Virus record (IMG/VR): IMGVR_UViG_3300017989_000171
Location: 1 to 46,462 of that record
DNA length: 46,462 nt
DNA from: a virus
Reading direction: 5' to 3' (one strand)
The first letter of the stretch is position 1, and the number at the start of each line of letters is the position of its first letter. Shown here piece after piece: positions 7,942-16,302 of this stretch. Under the pieces are notes generated by a model, which was not told the DNA's origin, made no database searches, and was given only the letters and a program-made list of their open reading frames with translations. The translations under genes and the position numbers were made by a program.

Positions 7942-9723
7942 ATGGCGGACGATCTTCAAAACATATTATCATCTACTAGAAAGTATCCGAATACATTCTT
8001 TGATCCGCTATCTTTTTCGGTACCTAATATCAAGATGGCCCTTCAGTGGAGCAGAAGGTTTTACCGAACCGACCCGTTGGTCCAGGGTACTGTCAGGAAA
8101 ATGGCAACTTACCCCATTACTAATCTAGTAGTGGAAGCTGATCCTAAGATCAAAGAAATTGTTCAGAAAATATTGAAAAAACTAGAAGTTAGAAAGTTTA
8201 TGATGAGTAGTGGATTAGACTACTTTACCTATGGTAATGTATTTGTGGCAACATCTCTCCCTTTAAAAAGGAAAGCTAAGTGTTTAGAGTGTGGACTTAC
8301 ATCAGATATTTTAACTTTCAAACAAGTTAAGTGGAAGTCCGACCGCGAAGGAATCACTCCCATGCTTGATTGTAAGCAATGTGAAATGTCTACTCCTCAT
8401 GCCTTTGAAGATACTAATGTTCCTAGAGCTAAAGAAGTAAAGTTAATGCGCTGGGATCCTGAGACCATCGAGATTATGTACAATCATATCACTGGAAACT
8501 ATAAGTATATTTATACATTTCCTAAGAGAGTTAAGAAAGAGCTCCTTTCCGGGGATATATTTTATGCTCAAGATACCCCCTTAGATTTTATGAATGCGGC
8601 CGCTCATGACAAGAGAATAGTCTTAGATAAAAGTCAAATCTATCATATGAAGAGGGAGTCACTCGGTGACTACATTAGCTTTTGGGGTGAACCGCTAGCT
8701 TTCCCTATTCTTCGTGAAATCTATTATTTATATGTAAATAAGAAGGCACAGGAAATTTTAGCTCATGAAAGAATTATACCTCTTAGATTATTGTTCCCAT
8801 CTAATCCAGGCGGGGTTAGCCCAGATGTTACTATTAATCTAGGAAACTGGAAAAGCAAGATGGAAGATGCCATTAAGAAGTGGAGAAGAGATCCTAATTA
8901 TCTTCCTATCATGCCGTTTCCTGTGGGGTATCAAGCTATTGGGGGAGAAGCCACTAGAATATCTTTATGGCAAGAGCTTAATTCCAGTCAAAGCAGGATT
9001 CTTCTTGGTTTGGGAGTCCCTCCTGAGTTTCTAGTTTCAGGGACCTGGACTGGAAGTAGCATTTCAGTGCGAATGGTAGAAAACTTGCTGCTTAATTATA
9101 GAGTTGAGCAGGAGGAGATGGTAGAATTCTTGATGAATCAGATTCTTCCTTTGGAAGGCATAAACCCGTCAACCGTTACTGTCAGATTATCTAACTTTAA
9201 GATGGCTGACGACATTCAATTTAAACAGATAGTTCAGAATCTTAACGACAGACAAAAGGTTTCAGATAAATCTATGCTGACAGAATTAGGCTATGAGGTT
9301 GAAACCGAATTTAAAAATATAAAAGAAGACTTCAAGAGAAAAGCTGAGCTAACGGTTGAAGCTGCGAAAGCTGATTCTGAGGCTGCAATGCTGTCTATGG
9401 AATCTCAAGGTAAAGGTCAGGTTAAGGCACAGCAAGGAGCTCAGCAAGAGGCTGCCATGACTAACCTCAGCGGTCAAGGTGGTATTTACTTACCTAAGAT
9501 GATCGAAGGTACAATCATGCAGCTTAAAGCCGCAGATCCAGCTACCCAAATGCATTACCTTAATAAGATTAAAAAGGAAACCCCCAATTTGTATGAAGTT
9601 ATAAAGGGTGCTATGCTAGCAGGCCCAGCCCCAGTTACAGGAAGGAAGCCATCTGGAGGTCATGCTGTATCTAAGCCTAGACCAGATGTAAAACCACCTA
9701 GAAGGAAGGAGAAGACTATTTAG
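7942..9723 (+). CDS. Portal protein
   Basis: 593 residues. Portals form the dodecameric ring at the capsid vertex through which DNA is packaged. Recognisable features: an N-terminal RRFYRTDPLVQGTVRKMATYP segment typical of portal wings, YFTYGNVF, the DKSQIYHMKRES strand, a helical stem region (FPILREIYYLYVNKKAQEIL), and the GLGVPPEFLVSG plus SSISVRMVENLL crown/tunnel region. The C-terminus is low-complexity and basic (PRPDVKPPRRKEKT). An unusual insertion has two CxxC pairs (C114/C117 and C144/C147), likely a zinc ribbon between wing strands. The gene lies far from the terminase (40 kb), so packaging genes are split in this window. Confidence 0.85.
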   Translation: MADDLQNILSSTRKYPNTFFDPLSFSVPNIKMALQWSRRFYRTDPLVQGTVRKMATYPITNLVVEADPKIKEIVQKILKKLEVRKFMMSSGLDYFTYGNVFVATSLPLKRKAKCLECGLTSDILTFKQVKWKSDREGITPMLDCKQCEMSTPHAFEDTNVPRAKEVKLMRWDPETIEIMYNHITGNYKYIYTFPKRVKKELLSGDIFYAQDTPLDFMNAAAHDKRIVLDKSQIYHMKRESLGDYISFWGEPLAFPILREIYYLYVNKKAQEILAHERIIPLRLLFPSNPGGVSPDVTINLGNWKSKMEDAIKKWRRDPNYLPIMPFPVGYQAIGGEATRISLWQELNSSQSRILLGLGVPPEFLVSGTWTGSSISVRMVENLLLNYRVEQEEMVEFLMNQILPLEGINPSTVTVRLSNFKMADDIQFKQIVQNLNDRQKVSDKSMLTELGYEVETEFKNIKEDFKRKAELTVEAAKADSEAAMLSMESQGKGQVKAQQGAQQEAAMTNLSGQGGIYLPKMIEGTIMQLKAADPATQMHYLNKIKKETPNLYEVIKGAMLAGPAPVTGRKPSGGHAVSKPRPDVKPPRRKEKTI

Positions 9724-9725
9724 CT

Positions 9726-9926
9726 ATGGAGAAAACGGTAAGGAAGTCTTACTACTTAAATCTTAAGCTGGAGAAAGACAGGGAAACATACGATAGTATA
9801 ATTAACAATTTTAATCTACAGATCCTTGGGTTCGAAAGTCAATTTATGGATAATGGAGATTACATTGTCTTTTTTTCTACAGAAGAAACAGTAGACGAGG
9901 GTGATAAGTCAGAAGAGGAAGATTGA
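9726..9926 (+). CDS. Small acidic protein after portal
   Basis: 66 residues, starting 2 bases after the portal stop, so probably coupled to it. Beta/alpha/beta-like pattern (SYYLNLKLEKD; FNLQILGFESQFM; GDYIVFFSTEE) with a strongly acidic C-terminal tail (DEGDKSEEED). No recognised family. The best ribosome binding candidate (GGAG) is 15 or more bases upstream, consistent with re-initiation after the portal. Confidence 0.45.
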   Translation: MEKTVRKSYYLNLKLEKDRETYDSIINNFNLQILGFESQFMDNGDYIVFFSTEETVDEGDKSEEED

Positions 9927-9933
9927 GATTTTA

Positions 9934-9942
9934 TGGTATAAG
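9934..9942 (+). promoter_or_regulatory. TGGTATAAG promoter element (copy 1)
   Basis: Exact TGGTATAAG, resembling an extended -10 box (TGn-TATAAT), 30 bases before the SprT-like gene, which has its own AGGAGG. No convincing -35 box upstream. The same element precedes five other transcription units in this window. Confidence 0.55.
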
Positions 9943-9971
9943 TAATCTGCACTAATCCTAATTTAGGAGGC

Positions 9972-10313
9972 ATGATGGCTAAAGATTTAGATACAGAGTT
10001 AGTTGATACTAGTCATCGCTTCTACAAGCTATTAAATGATAGGTACTTCGGCGGGAAGTTACCCAAAAAACAAATAGCTTGGCTACCGGGGCTAAAGTTT
10101 TGGGGAGATGTCAACGGAACTATTCGATTGAGCCTTGACCATCATAAATCATCTTATTATGATATAAGAGACACAATGCTTCATGAAATGATCCATATAA
10201 AACTAAAGAACGGTCGTCATAACCAAAAGTTCAGAAAGGAGGCCAAAAGAGTAGGCATAAAAGATGATGACTTCCAAGGTTACCGGGTCAAGGATCCAAG
10301 CGGTCTGCGCTGA
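9972..10313 (+). CDS. SprT-like zinc metalloprotease
   Basis: 113 residues; AGGAGG sits just before tandem ATGs at 9972 and 9975. The zincin active site is plain: HEMIH at residues 71-75, with a third likely zinc ligand at H83 (GRHNQKF), as in SprT/Spartan domains; the N-terminal RFYKLLNDRYFGGKLP also matches the family. Spartan-type proteases digest DNA-protein crosslinks in eukaryotes, and phage versions are of uncertain role, perhaps clearing crosslinked or host DNA-bound proteins at replication. No C-terminal zinc ribbon is present, so this is a minimal domain. It opens the replication block and overlaps the methyltransferase gene by 50 bases in another frame. Confidence 0.8.
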   Translation: MMAKDLDTELVDTSHRFYKLLNDRYFGGKLPKKQIAWLPGLKFWGDVNGTIRLSLDHHKSSYYDIRDTMLHEMIHIKLKNGRHNQKFRKEAKRVGIKDDDFQGYRVKDPSGLR

Positions 10314-10938
10314 CTCAAGGGCATTTATTAACACGTTTGTAAAACCAAATTCTATTGATTTAATTATTTTTGACCCACCGTTTTTAGGTTCTAGCAAAGA
10401 GTATAATGATGTAAAAGATATTGTCGATCAAGATGAGCTATGCTATCGTCGTTATATTGAACAGTTTGCCAACCCATTTTTAAATTCTTTAAATTCTGAT
10501 GGTTTATTAGTAAGTAGGTATGATAGAAAATCTGGTGTAATAATTAACCGTGTTTTAAACTCAGTTTTTGGCCGTCAAAATTATCTTGAATCTTATTATT
10601 TAGAATTAGTCAATGGACGATCAGCTCGGTTAGGTGATCATAGGATTGTTCACGAGATATCGGTTTACGCTAAAAATAGAACTAAGAAAAAATTAGTTCA
10701 GGGATCTAAGCATCTGAAATCAGATGAGAAAAAGACACAATATCGTGGAAGCTTACCGACGGATATTGCTAAATTTATTTTAGGTAAGTATACTAAACCA
10801 GGATCAAAAATCTTGGACCCAACCGCTGGATCGTTTACTATTGCTGATGTCTTGGGTGAGTTCCCTAAGAGGAATTTGATAGCTATAGAATCAGACCCAT
10901 TAGTATTTAAACGGTATTCACATAAAGCATCAACTTAA
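10264..10938 (+). CDS. DNA methyltransferase (N4/N6 amino type)
   Basis: 224 residues; starts at ATGATG inside the end of the SprT gene. The catalytic motif IV DPPF is at residues 37-40 (IDLIIFDPPF) and the SAM-binding motif I appears late as ILDPTAGSFT, followed by an acidic LIAIESD. Catalytic motif before SAM motif is the beta-class order of the N6_N4_Mtase family. No target-recognition domain is obvious between the motifs beyond about 100 residues, so the specificity cannot be told. No restriction endonuclease is adjacent, so it is more likely an orphan enzyme protecting phage DNA or regulating it than part of an R-M pair. Confidence 0.8.
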   Translation: MMTSKVTGSRIQAVCADSRAFINTFVKPNSIDLIIFDPPFLGSSKEYNDVKDIVDQDELCYRRYIEQFANPFLNSLNSDGLLVSRYDRKSGVIINRVLNSVFGRQNYLESYYLELVNGRSARLGDHRIVHEISVYAKNRTKKKLVQGSKHLKSDEKKTQYRGSLPTDIAKFILGKYTKPGSKILDPTAGSFTIADVLGEFPKRNLIAIESDPLVFKRYSHKAST

Positions 10939-10955
10939 GGAAAGGAGATAAGAGA

Positions 10956-11237
10956 TTGACTCAGGAAGAAACTAATAGAGCTTTGGAGATTTATAGGACA
11001 ATGACCCAATCAGAGCAGGTACATCGAGTAGTAAAGGAACGAGAATCACGAGGTGTTTACATCCATCCAATTTCATCGATTTGGAGAGCAGTTAAGGCTG
11101 AGTTCGGCGGAGGAGATTGGAGAACGAAGACCCCTGAAGCTACCATCCATCGAATTGTTGGGCAGTCAGACAGACTGTTCTATGTGGCTGAGAACACTGC
11201 CGGGAGTGGCAAGGCCCGAAAGCTAGCCAGGAAATAG
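10956..11237 (+). CDS. Small uncharacterised protein, possibly DNA-binding
   Basis: 93 residues from a TTG start 6 bases after AAAGGAGAT. Helical N-terminus (NRALEIYRTMTQSEQVHRVV), a central HPISSIWRAVKAEF that could be a helix-turn-helix-like element, and a basic Gly-containing tail (GSGKARKLARK). No family recognised. Location immediately before the helicase gene suggests a replication accessory role such as loader or repressor, which is only inferred. Confidence 0.4.
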   Translation: MTQEETNRALEIYRTMTQSEQVHRVVKERESRGVYIHPISSIWRAVKAEFGGGDWRTKTPEATIHRIVGQSDRLFYVAENTAGSGKARKLARK

Positions 11238-11249
11238 TTAAAAACGTCA

Positions 11250-12632
11250 ATGGAAAATGCTAATTCACTAGGGCTAGAGTCAGCTGCCTTGGCAATGATA
11301 CTTAGAGATAAGAAAATAGGGAGGGAGATGCTAGCCATCCCTCCCTATTTTTTTAGTGACCCACTGCTCAAACGTCTATATGAGTTTATCTTAGATAGGC
11401 ATATCAAAACTGCTAGGATTCCAACTCTAGCTACTATATCAGCTCGATTACTAACCATCGCTGATAATAAGTCTGACGCTGCAAGGCTGGAGAAGCTCCT
11501 AATTATCATTTATAAAGCTGAAATTTCCCCAAGCGATAAAGATTTAGTAATAGTAGCTCTACGAGAAAACTACCAAGCTAGACAGCTCAGCCAAGCTCAG
11601 TTATCAGCTTCAAAGCTAATTGCGAATGGAAAGTTATTTGACGCCTGCAATCTATTGTCTAACGCGATTTCATCAATTCAATTTGAGGATGGTGAAGATT
11701 CTATTATTAATCTAGGAAGCTTACTTAGCGAAGTGGAAGAAGATTCACCAGCGTTCATTTCTACAGGATTTAAGTCACTAGATGAAATTACTGGAGGCTT
11801 TGCTCCTGGAGAACTGGTGGTGATCTCTGCCCCAAGAGGGTCTGGAAAGTCAACTTTGATGCTTCAGCTAGCTGTTAACTCCTATAATACTCAAAGAAGG
11901 CCGGTTTATGTGAACTTGGAAATGTCTAGGAGAGAGTGGACTTGCCGCTTGTTTTCTAATATCACGCAAATGCCGTATATGAAGATTAGGAGATTTGATC
12001 TTACCGATAAAGAAAAACAGCTAATGCGTTATCGTGTTGGTTCTTTCTTCTCGAAGGATAAGGATGAGTTCAGAGATTGGTTTAATCATAATCAAAAATC
12101 CCTATATCATCTAAGTGCGGCTGATTATTATAGTAAAACTAGGGAGCTAGGCCATCTTAATGATTATACGATTACTCACATAGGAAGCGAAGGAAAGAAC
12201 CTTCCTAAGCTAACAGCAAAACTACATGCTTTGAAGAAAAGTAATAACTGTGATTTAGTTTTACTAGATTACTTGAGTTGGCTAGAAGATGGACCAGCAC
12301 ATTATAAAGTCCACGAGAAGTTATCACAGGCAGCTAAGACTGTCAAAGGATTAGCCACAGACCTAAAAATACCTATTGTGGTAGCTACTCATGTAACAGA
12401 CGAAGGAGAAGTTAAGTATTCTCGTGGGGTTGAAGAACACGCTGACCAAGTTATGATGTGGAAGGAAAAGAGAGAACACCAAGCAGACCCCTGGAGATTT
12501 ACTCCGGCTACGACTAAAACTAGAAATAGTGCTATGTGCTCATTGTATTTGGAGGCTTTCTTTAGTAAGATGACTATCCAGGAAGTCCCAGGGATGAGCT
12601 ACGAGGAAATTAATGAAGGAGAATCCGCATAA
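11250..12632 (+). CDS. Replicative DNA helicase, DnaB-like
   Basis: 460 residues. An N-terminal DnaB-type helical domain is visible at 8-60 (ESAALAMILRD; PPYFFSDPLLKRLYEFIL), then the RecA-like motor: STGFKSLDEITGGFAPGELV, Walker A PRGSGKST near residues 195-202, VYVNLEMSRREW (motif H1a), Walker B LVLLDYLSWL, and VVATHVTDEGEV. This hexameric helicase would unwind the replication fork and pair with the primase two genes downstream. Length fits the family. Its 5' coding part contains a strong terminator-like hairpin (see separate entry). The stop lies 20 bases inside the next gene. Confidence 0.88.
   Translation: MENANSLGLESAALAMILRDKKIGREMLAIPPYFFSDPLLKRLYEFILDRHIKTARIPTLATISARLLTIADNKSDAARLEKLLIIIYKAEISPSDKDLVIVALRENYQARQLSQAQLSASKLIANGKLFDACNLLSNAISSIQFEDGEDSIINLGSLLSEVEEDSPAFISTGFKSLDEITGGFAPGELVVISAPRGSGKSTLMLQLAVNSYNTQRRPVYVNLEMSRREWTCRLFSNITQMPYMKIRRFDLTDKEKQLMRYRVGSFFSKDKDEFRDWFNHNQKSLYHLSAADYYSKTRELGHLNDYTITHIGSEGKNLPKLTAKLHALKKSNNCDLVLLDYLSWLEDGPAHYKVHEKLSQAAKTVKGLATDLKIPIVVATHVTDEGEVKYSRGVEEHADQVMMWKEKREHQADPWRFTPATTKTRNSAMCSLYLEAFFSKMTIQEVPGMSYEEINEGESA
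11314..11354 (+). terminator. Intrinsic-terminator-like hairpin inside the helicase gene
   Basis: A perfect 13-bp stem (AAATAGGGAGGGA paired with TCCCTCCCTATTT), an 11-base loop and seven consecutive T at 11348-11354. It lies within codons 22-35 of the helicase, so it would end transcription early unless translation or antitermination prevents it. The reading frame through it is well conserved in character, so this is not a gene end. Confidence 0.65.
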
Positions 12633-13152
12633 AATACTGCTTGTCGTTGATATAGATGGAACGATTGCTGACATTCCAAAGGAAGCATTCCCGTTTAAAG
12701 TAAAAGATAAGAGTTACTGTGAAGGATGTAGATTCTATAAAAATGGTGGTTGTACTAGAACAGTTTGGTGTGAGAACGCTGATTCTAGTACGATTACTCA
12801 ATTCTACAATAGTGAATCCGTACTAAAGTTTCCTGTGTATGGTAATTCATTAGAAGTGGTAAATCAGATCTATAGTAGCGAGCCTTCTATTGTAGTCTAC
12901 GTTAGTGCCAGAGGATTAGAACTGACAACCCCAACATATGCTTGGTTAAAAGAAAATGGATTCCCGTCTGGGAAAGTGTTTTGTGTTGGTAATTCAGATC
13001 CAGCGGATAAAAAGCTGGACTGTGTTAAAAACATATGTTATAATGTTAACCCAGATCAGATAATAACATTGGAGGATGATCCCATTATCAGAGAAAGATA
13101 CGAACAAGAGTTAGGAGCTAAGGACCTATATTCACTAATTAACAATGCCTAA
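12613..13152 (+). CDS. HAD-superfamily phosphatase with Cys cluster
   Basis: 179 residues, start at the ATG preceded by GAGG, overlapping the helicase end by 20 bases. HAD motifs are complete: motif I DIDGT (D13, D15), motif II VSARG (S98), a motif III lysine in the LKENGFPSGK region (K113 or K121), motif IV LEDD (residues 153-156). The size resembles phage polynucleotide 3'-phosphatases and 5'-nucleotidase-like HADs. Between motifs I and II there are four cysteines (C36, C39, C47, C53), a small zinc knuckle in the cap position that may set substrate choice. Replication neighbours suggest action on nucleotides or DNA ends; substrate unknown. Confidence 0.75.
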   Translation: MKENPHKILLVVDIDGTIADIPKEAFPFKVKDKSYCEGCRFYKNGGCTRTVWCENADSSTITQFYNSESVLKFPVYGNSLEVVNQIYSSEPSIVVYVSARGLELTTPTYAWLKENGFPSGKVFCVGNSDPADKKLDCVKNICYNVNPDQIITLEDDPIIRERYEQELGAKDLYSLINNA

Positions 13153-13477
13153 AAAAAAGAAAGAAATTATTGACGATATGGAGGAAGTTTTCATATCTCC
13201 TCCAAAGCAAAAGACCAGAGAAGACGTCTTAAATCTTCACCCATTACCGTTGTTTAAATTGTTTTTCGCCATTCATCGGCTGACTTCACACAGCTTTGAT
13301 AGTCCATCTAGCCCATCACCTAAAAATCTGCTCAAGATGATTAGAGAAGTAAGTGAGAGTTTAGGTATTCCTATTGTAGAAGAAGCTAACCGGCTAAAGA
13401 CAAAAGAAGACATGATGGTTTTTATTCCGAACGGAACAGTTTTCCTAGAGGCATACGATAACGAAGAAGCATTCTAG
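13145..13477 (+). CDS. Uncharacterised protein between HAD phosphatase and primase
   Basis: 110 residues. Overlaps the previous gene by 8 bases and ends exactly where the primase ATG begins, so it is translated as part of the same unit. Lys-rich N-terminus (MPKKKKEIIDD), a helical middle (LFKLFFAIHRLTSH) and a short strand near the end (MVFIPNGTVFLEAYD). No recognised motif. Confidence 0.4.
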   Translation: MPKKKKEIIDDMEEVFISPPKQKTREDVLNLHPLPLFKLFFAIHRLTSHSFDSPSSPSPKNLLKMIREVSESLGIPIVEEANRLKTKEDMMVFIPNGTVFLEAYDNEEAF

Positions 13478-14311
13478 ATGAACGACTTGTCGCCGGTAGA
13501 AGAAACACTTCGTTCCAGAGGAGTAAAGTATAGACGTGTGGGTGAACGCTTACTAATTAAGTGTACTAACCCATTTCACGAAGATCACAACCCATCAATG
13601 TATATTTATAATGATGGTACCGTGCATTGTTTCGGGTGTGGGCACCATACCAATGTAAATAATTTATTTGGTATTAAAGTCAATCAGAGACACAAGTCTG
13701 CAATATTAACTAAGACTGTACTTGATTACGTCGAAAATGAACTTCCAGAATATCCTGCTTTGAAAGAGCCTTTAGTTACCCAGGGGTATTTTGGTCTAAG
13801 TAAAAATATATTAGAAACTGTAGATGCAAGAGAAGATTACAATGGTATAATATTCCCTATTTACTTAAACTCGCGAATGGTTGGATGGCATAAGAGATTA
13901 TTTAATTCTGATGGACCTAAGTATGTGTCATCACATAAGATAACTAAAACTCATTTTACTAGTTATTTCTACCCATTAGATTTAGTACTAGGAGAGAGTA
14001 AATTAATTCTAGTTGAAGGAGTACTAGATGCTTTAATGTTCCTTGATTATGGATTCCCAGCAGTCAGTAACTTTGGCGTTAGTTTGACTAAAAGGAAAAA
14101 AGAATTGTTGAAAGAATTGATTATTGAAAAGATAATCATAGGATTTGATTTGGACGATGCTGGAATGATGAAAGAACAAGACATGTATCAGGAACTATCA
14201 GATATGGGTATATGTGTAAAGACTCTCCCGATTGGAACGTCAAAAAACCCTAGAGGTAGTTTATCCAACGACAACTACAGAAGAAAGGTAAGGGAATTAC
14301 TCGATGAGTAA
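13478..14311 (+). CDS. DNA primase, DnaG-type
   Basis: 277 residues. The CHC2-type zinc-binding domain is at the N-terminus (C29, H34, C51, C54 in the order CxxxxH..CxxC, with NPSMYIYNDGTVHCFGCG) and a TOPRIM core follows: LVEGVLDAL (E180) and IGFDLDDAG (D224, D226, D227), the metal-binding residues for primer synthesis. It is shorter than cellular DnaG and lacks a helicase-interaction domain. With the DnaB-like helicase it forms the phage primosome. Its end overlaps the following gene by 8 bases. Confidence 0.88.
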   Translation: MNDLSPVEETLRSRGVKYRRVGERLLIKCTNPFHEDHNPSMYIYNDGTVHCFGCGHHTNVNNLFGIKVNQRHKSAILTKTVLDYVENELPEYPALKEPLVTQGYFGLSKNILETVDAREDYNGIIFPIYLNSRMVGWHKRLFNSDGPKYVSSHKITKTHFTSYFYPLDLVLGESKLILVEGVLDALMFLDYGFPAVSNFGVSLTKRKKELLKELIIEKIIIGFDLDDAGMMKEQDMYQELSDMGICVKTLPIGTSKNPRGSLSNDNYRRKVRELLDE

Positions 14312-14513
14312 AGCAGCAATTATCAGCACCGAATTCAAGTGCATGGTTTGCGGAGAAGAAGTAAAAATTGAAGATCCTATTTACATTATTCATAAAAGGA
14401 AACGTAGGGATTCTTTTCTAGATTACGATTTTCTGCTTATTTGCGAAAAATGCGGTGACGAATATATTGGACCAATCAAGGAAAAGGTCCGGAGGAGATT
14501 TGCCAATGTCTAA
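14304..14513 (+). CDS. Small zinc-ribbon protein
   Basis: 69 residues. Two CxxC pairs (CMVCGEE near residue 13 and CEKCGDE near residue 48) separated by a basic stretch, typical of a zinc ribbon. Start overlaps the primase stop; its end overlaps the next start by 8 bases. Function unknown; could bind nucleic acid or a replication protein. Confidence 0.55.
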   Translation: MSKAAIISTEFKCMVCGEEVKIEDPIYIIHKRKRRDSFLDYDFLLICEKCGDEYIGPIKEKVRRRFANV

Positions 14514-15225
14514 GCTCCCTCGTCAAAAGATGAGTGATGTATTCACTAGTTCTACTACAAAAAATAAAAACTTCCACTTTCTTAGTAATCCCCACAATCG
14601 TTTTCGATTACTAGAAGAACCAGTCGAATTAAGATTACATTTTGATCGTGAAGGTTTTACCCGTTGCTATAATTATGATCCAATAACAAAAAGAATAGAT
14701 GATAGTAAAGGTTGTAGAAAATGTACTAATGATCAGAGATCATCTAAGTTTTATTGCCTTAACGCTAAGAACATTGATAATGGCAGAATAGCTATTCTTC
14801 CTATTAGCTTAACTATAGCATCAGAGATAGCTAAGCTAGCCAAAACTGAAGGTGTGTGGCCGGTTGACCAAAAGAATGGGTATAGCGTTGATATTTATAG
14901 AGTTAATAACCCTAATACTAATAGAAATTATTGGAAAGTTAATAAGGTGAGGCAAGAACCGTTGTCTAAAGAAGATTATTCAAAGCGGATACCAATTGAG
15001 AGTGTCTTTGAATTCAAGGACGCCGAGTTGGAAGAGAAAGCTTCTCCTCCAGAAGATAACATTAGTAGCAGTAATTCAGACCCAGGGATAGAAGAGGATG
15101 ATGTGGCTGAAGGAGTTGAGGAGACTGAAGGATTCTTTCACGAAGTTTCTGAGGATGAGTTGGATGATGCCCCAGTTTTGGATGATGCGGATTTAGGAGA
15201 GATACCTGGGCTGGAGGATGATTAA
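14506..15225 (+). CDS. Probable single-stranded DNA-binding protein
   Basis: 239 residues from the ATG at 14506, which has GGAGGAG upstream; an in-frame start 51 bases earlier lacks this site. The N-terminal two thirds have a basic/aromatic core with cysteines (FTRCYNYDP; GCRKC; SSKFYCLNAKN; IAILPISLTIASEIAKL) resembling phage gp32-like ssDNA-binding proteins. The last 60 residues are very acidic (DDVAEGVEETEG; DDADLGEIPGLEDD), the hallmark tail through which SSBs contact partner enzymes. Placement between primase and RecA-like genes supports this. Family identity is inferred from layout, not a diagnostic motif. Confidence 0.6.
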   Translation: MSKLPRQKMSDVFTSSTTKNKNFHFLSNPHNRFRLLEEPVELRLHFDREGFTRCYNYDPITKRIDDSKGCRKCTNDQRSSKFYCLNAKNIDNGRIAILPISLTIASEIAKLAKTEGVWPVDQKNGYSVDIYRVNNPNTNRNYWKVNKVRQEPLSKEDYSKRIPIESVFEFKDAELEEKASPPEDNISSSNSDPGIEEDDVAEGVEETEGFFHEVSEDELDDAPVLDDADLGEIPGLEDD

Positions 15226-15234
15226 GGAGTATGA

Positions 15235-16302
15235 ATGAGCGAAGCTGGTATTAAAGAGCTGGAAGAAAAGTTCAAGGTTAAGTTTTCTGAGGCCGATGAA
15301 CTGCAAACTAAAGGAAGATTGCCAACTGGAATTCCTAGCTTGGATTATATATTAGATGGCGGTTACCCAGTAGGAAGAGTGGTAGAGGTGTTCGGTGGAG
15401 AAGAGACTGGGAAAACTACACTACTGTATACTAGTTTGGTCACTGCTTGCAAAAGCGAACAAAATTCGTTGTTTATTGATGGTGAAAGATCTTTTGACCC
15501 CGATTATATTAAGCATTTAGGCTTACCTCCAAAGAAGCTCTCTGTTATAAAGCCTCAGTATGGAGAACAGGCTTTTAGGGCAGCTAGGGGTGCATTAAAG
15601 CTGTTAGACATTAAGTTAATTGGGCTGGATTCATTAACATCATTAGTTCCTTATCATCAGTACACAAATGAAACTGAGAATCCTATTGGATTACAAGCTA
15701 GAATGATGAGCAACGAGCTGAGAATGCTCGTTAGTGCTGTAGATGACTATAGTGCCGTTTGTATCCTGGTAAATCAAATACGGACGCACATGGCGGGCAT
15801 GGTTTCATGGCAAGATAGCACAGCTGGCAGAGCCCTTCGTTTCTATAGCAGTGTTAGAATTGGCCTAGAACCATTTAAGGTTACTTCTGATTGCAGGTAC
15901 ACTAAAATATTGGTAAAGAAAAACAAAACTGGAGCCCCACTAAGAACAACAACCATTAGGTTAGTTTATGGAGAAGGGGTTGATCTTGACTACGATAGTG
16001 TACAATTAGCTACCCTTAAAGGTGAGGTGTCTTACGATAAGAAAGCTGGAGGTTGGTACATTTACAAGGATAAGAGGTATCGGTGGAAAACTCTAGCTAG
16101 ATTATTGCGAGGTGAGGAAGTGAGCGAAAGCGATGATTCTTCTGCCGATGAAGACGCAGAAAAATCTGTAGATGAAGCTAAGCCAGATGACGGTTTAGCT
16201 GAAGTTATGACTAGAGAAGAAACCCCTGATACACCTGAATCACCTAAGGGAAGAAAGAAATCAAAAGATGACCAAAAAGGTAAAAGATCCAAAAAGAGTT
16301 AA
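15235..16302 (+). CDS. RecA-like recombinase
   Basis: 355 residues, AAGGAGT upstream. RecA core: LPTGIPSLDYILDGGYPVGR, Walker A GGEETGKTT (residues 54-62), LFIDGE, Walker B-like LIGLDSLTSL, and the L2 region beginning LVNQIRTHMAGMVSW. It would catalyse strand exchange for repair and for recombination-dependent replication. The E. coli-type C-terminal domain is replaced by a long acidic then basic tail (SDDSSADEDAEKSVDEA, ending GRKKSKDDQKGKRSKKS). The tail overlaps the start of the nuclease gene by 35 bases. Together with the SSB-like, nuclease and DHH genes it forms a recombination cassette. Confidence 0.85.
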   Translation: MSEAGIKELEEKFKVKFSEADELQTKGRLPTGIPSLDYILDGGYPVGRVVEVFGGEETGKTTLLYTSLVTACKSEQNSLFIDGERSFDPDYIKHLGLPPKKLSVIKPQYGEQAFRAARGALKLLDIKLIGLDSLTSLVPYHQYTNETENPIGLQARMMSNELRMLVSAVDDYSAVCILVNQIRTHMAGMVSWQDSTAGRALRFYSSVRIGLEPFKVTSDCRYTKILVKKNKTGAPLRTTTIRLVYGEGVDLDYDSVQLATLKGEVSYDKKAGGWYIYKDKRYRWKTLARLLRGEEVSESDDSSADEDAEKSVDEAKPDDGLAEVMTREETPDTPESPKGRKKSKDDQKGKRSKKS

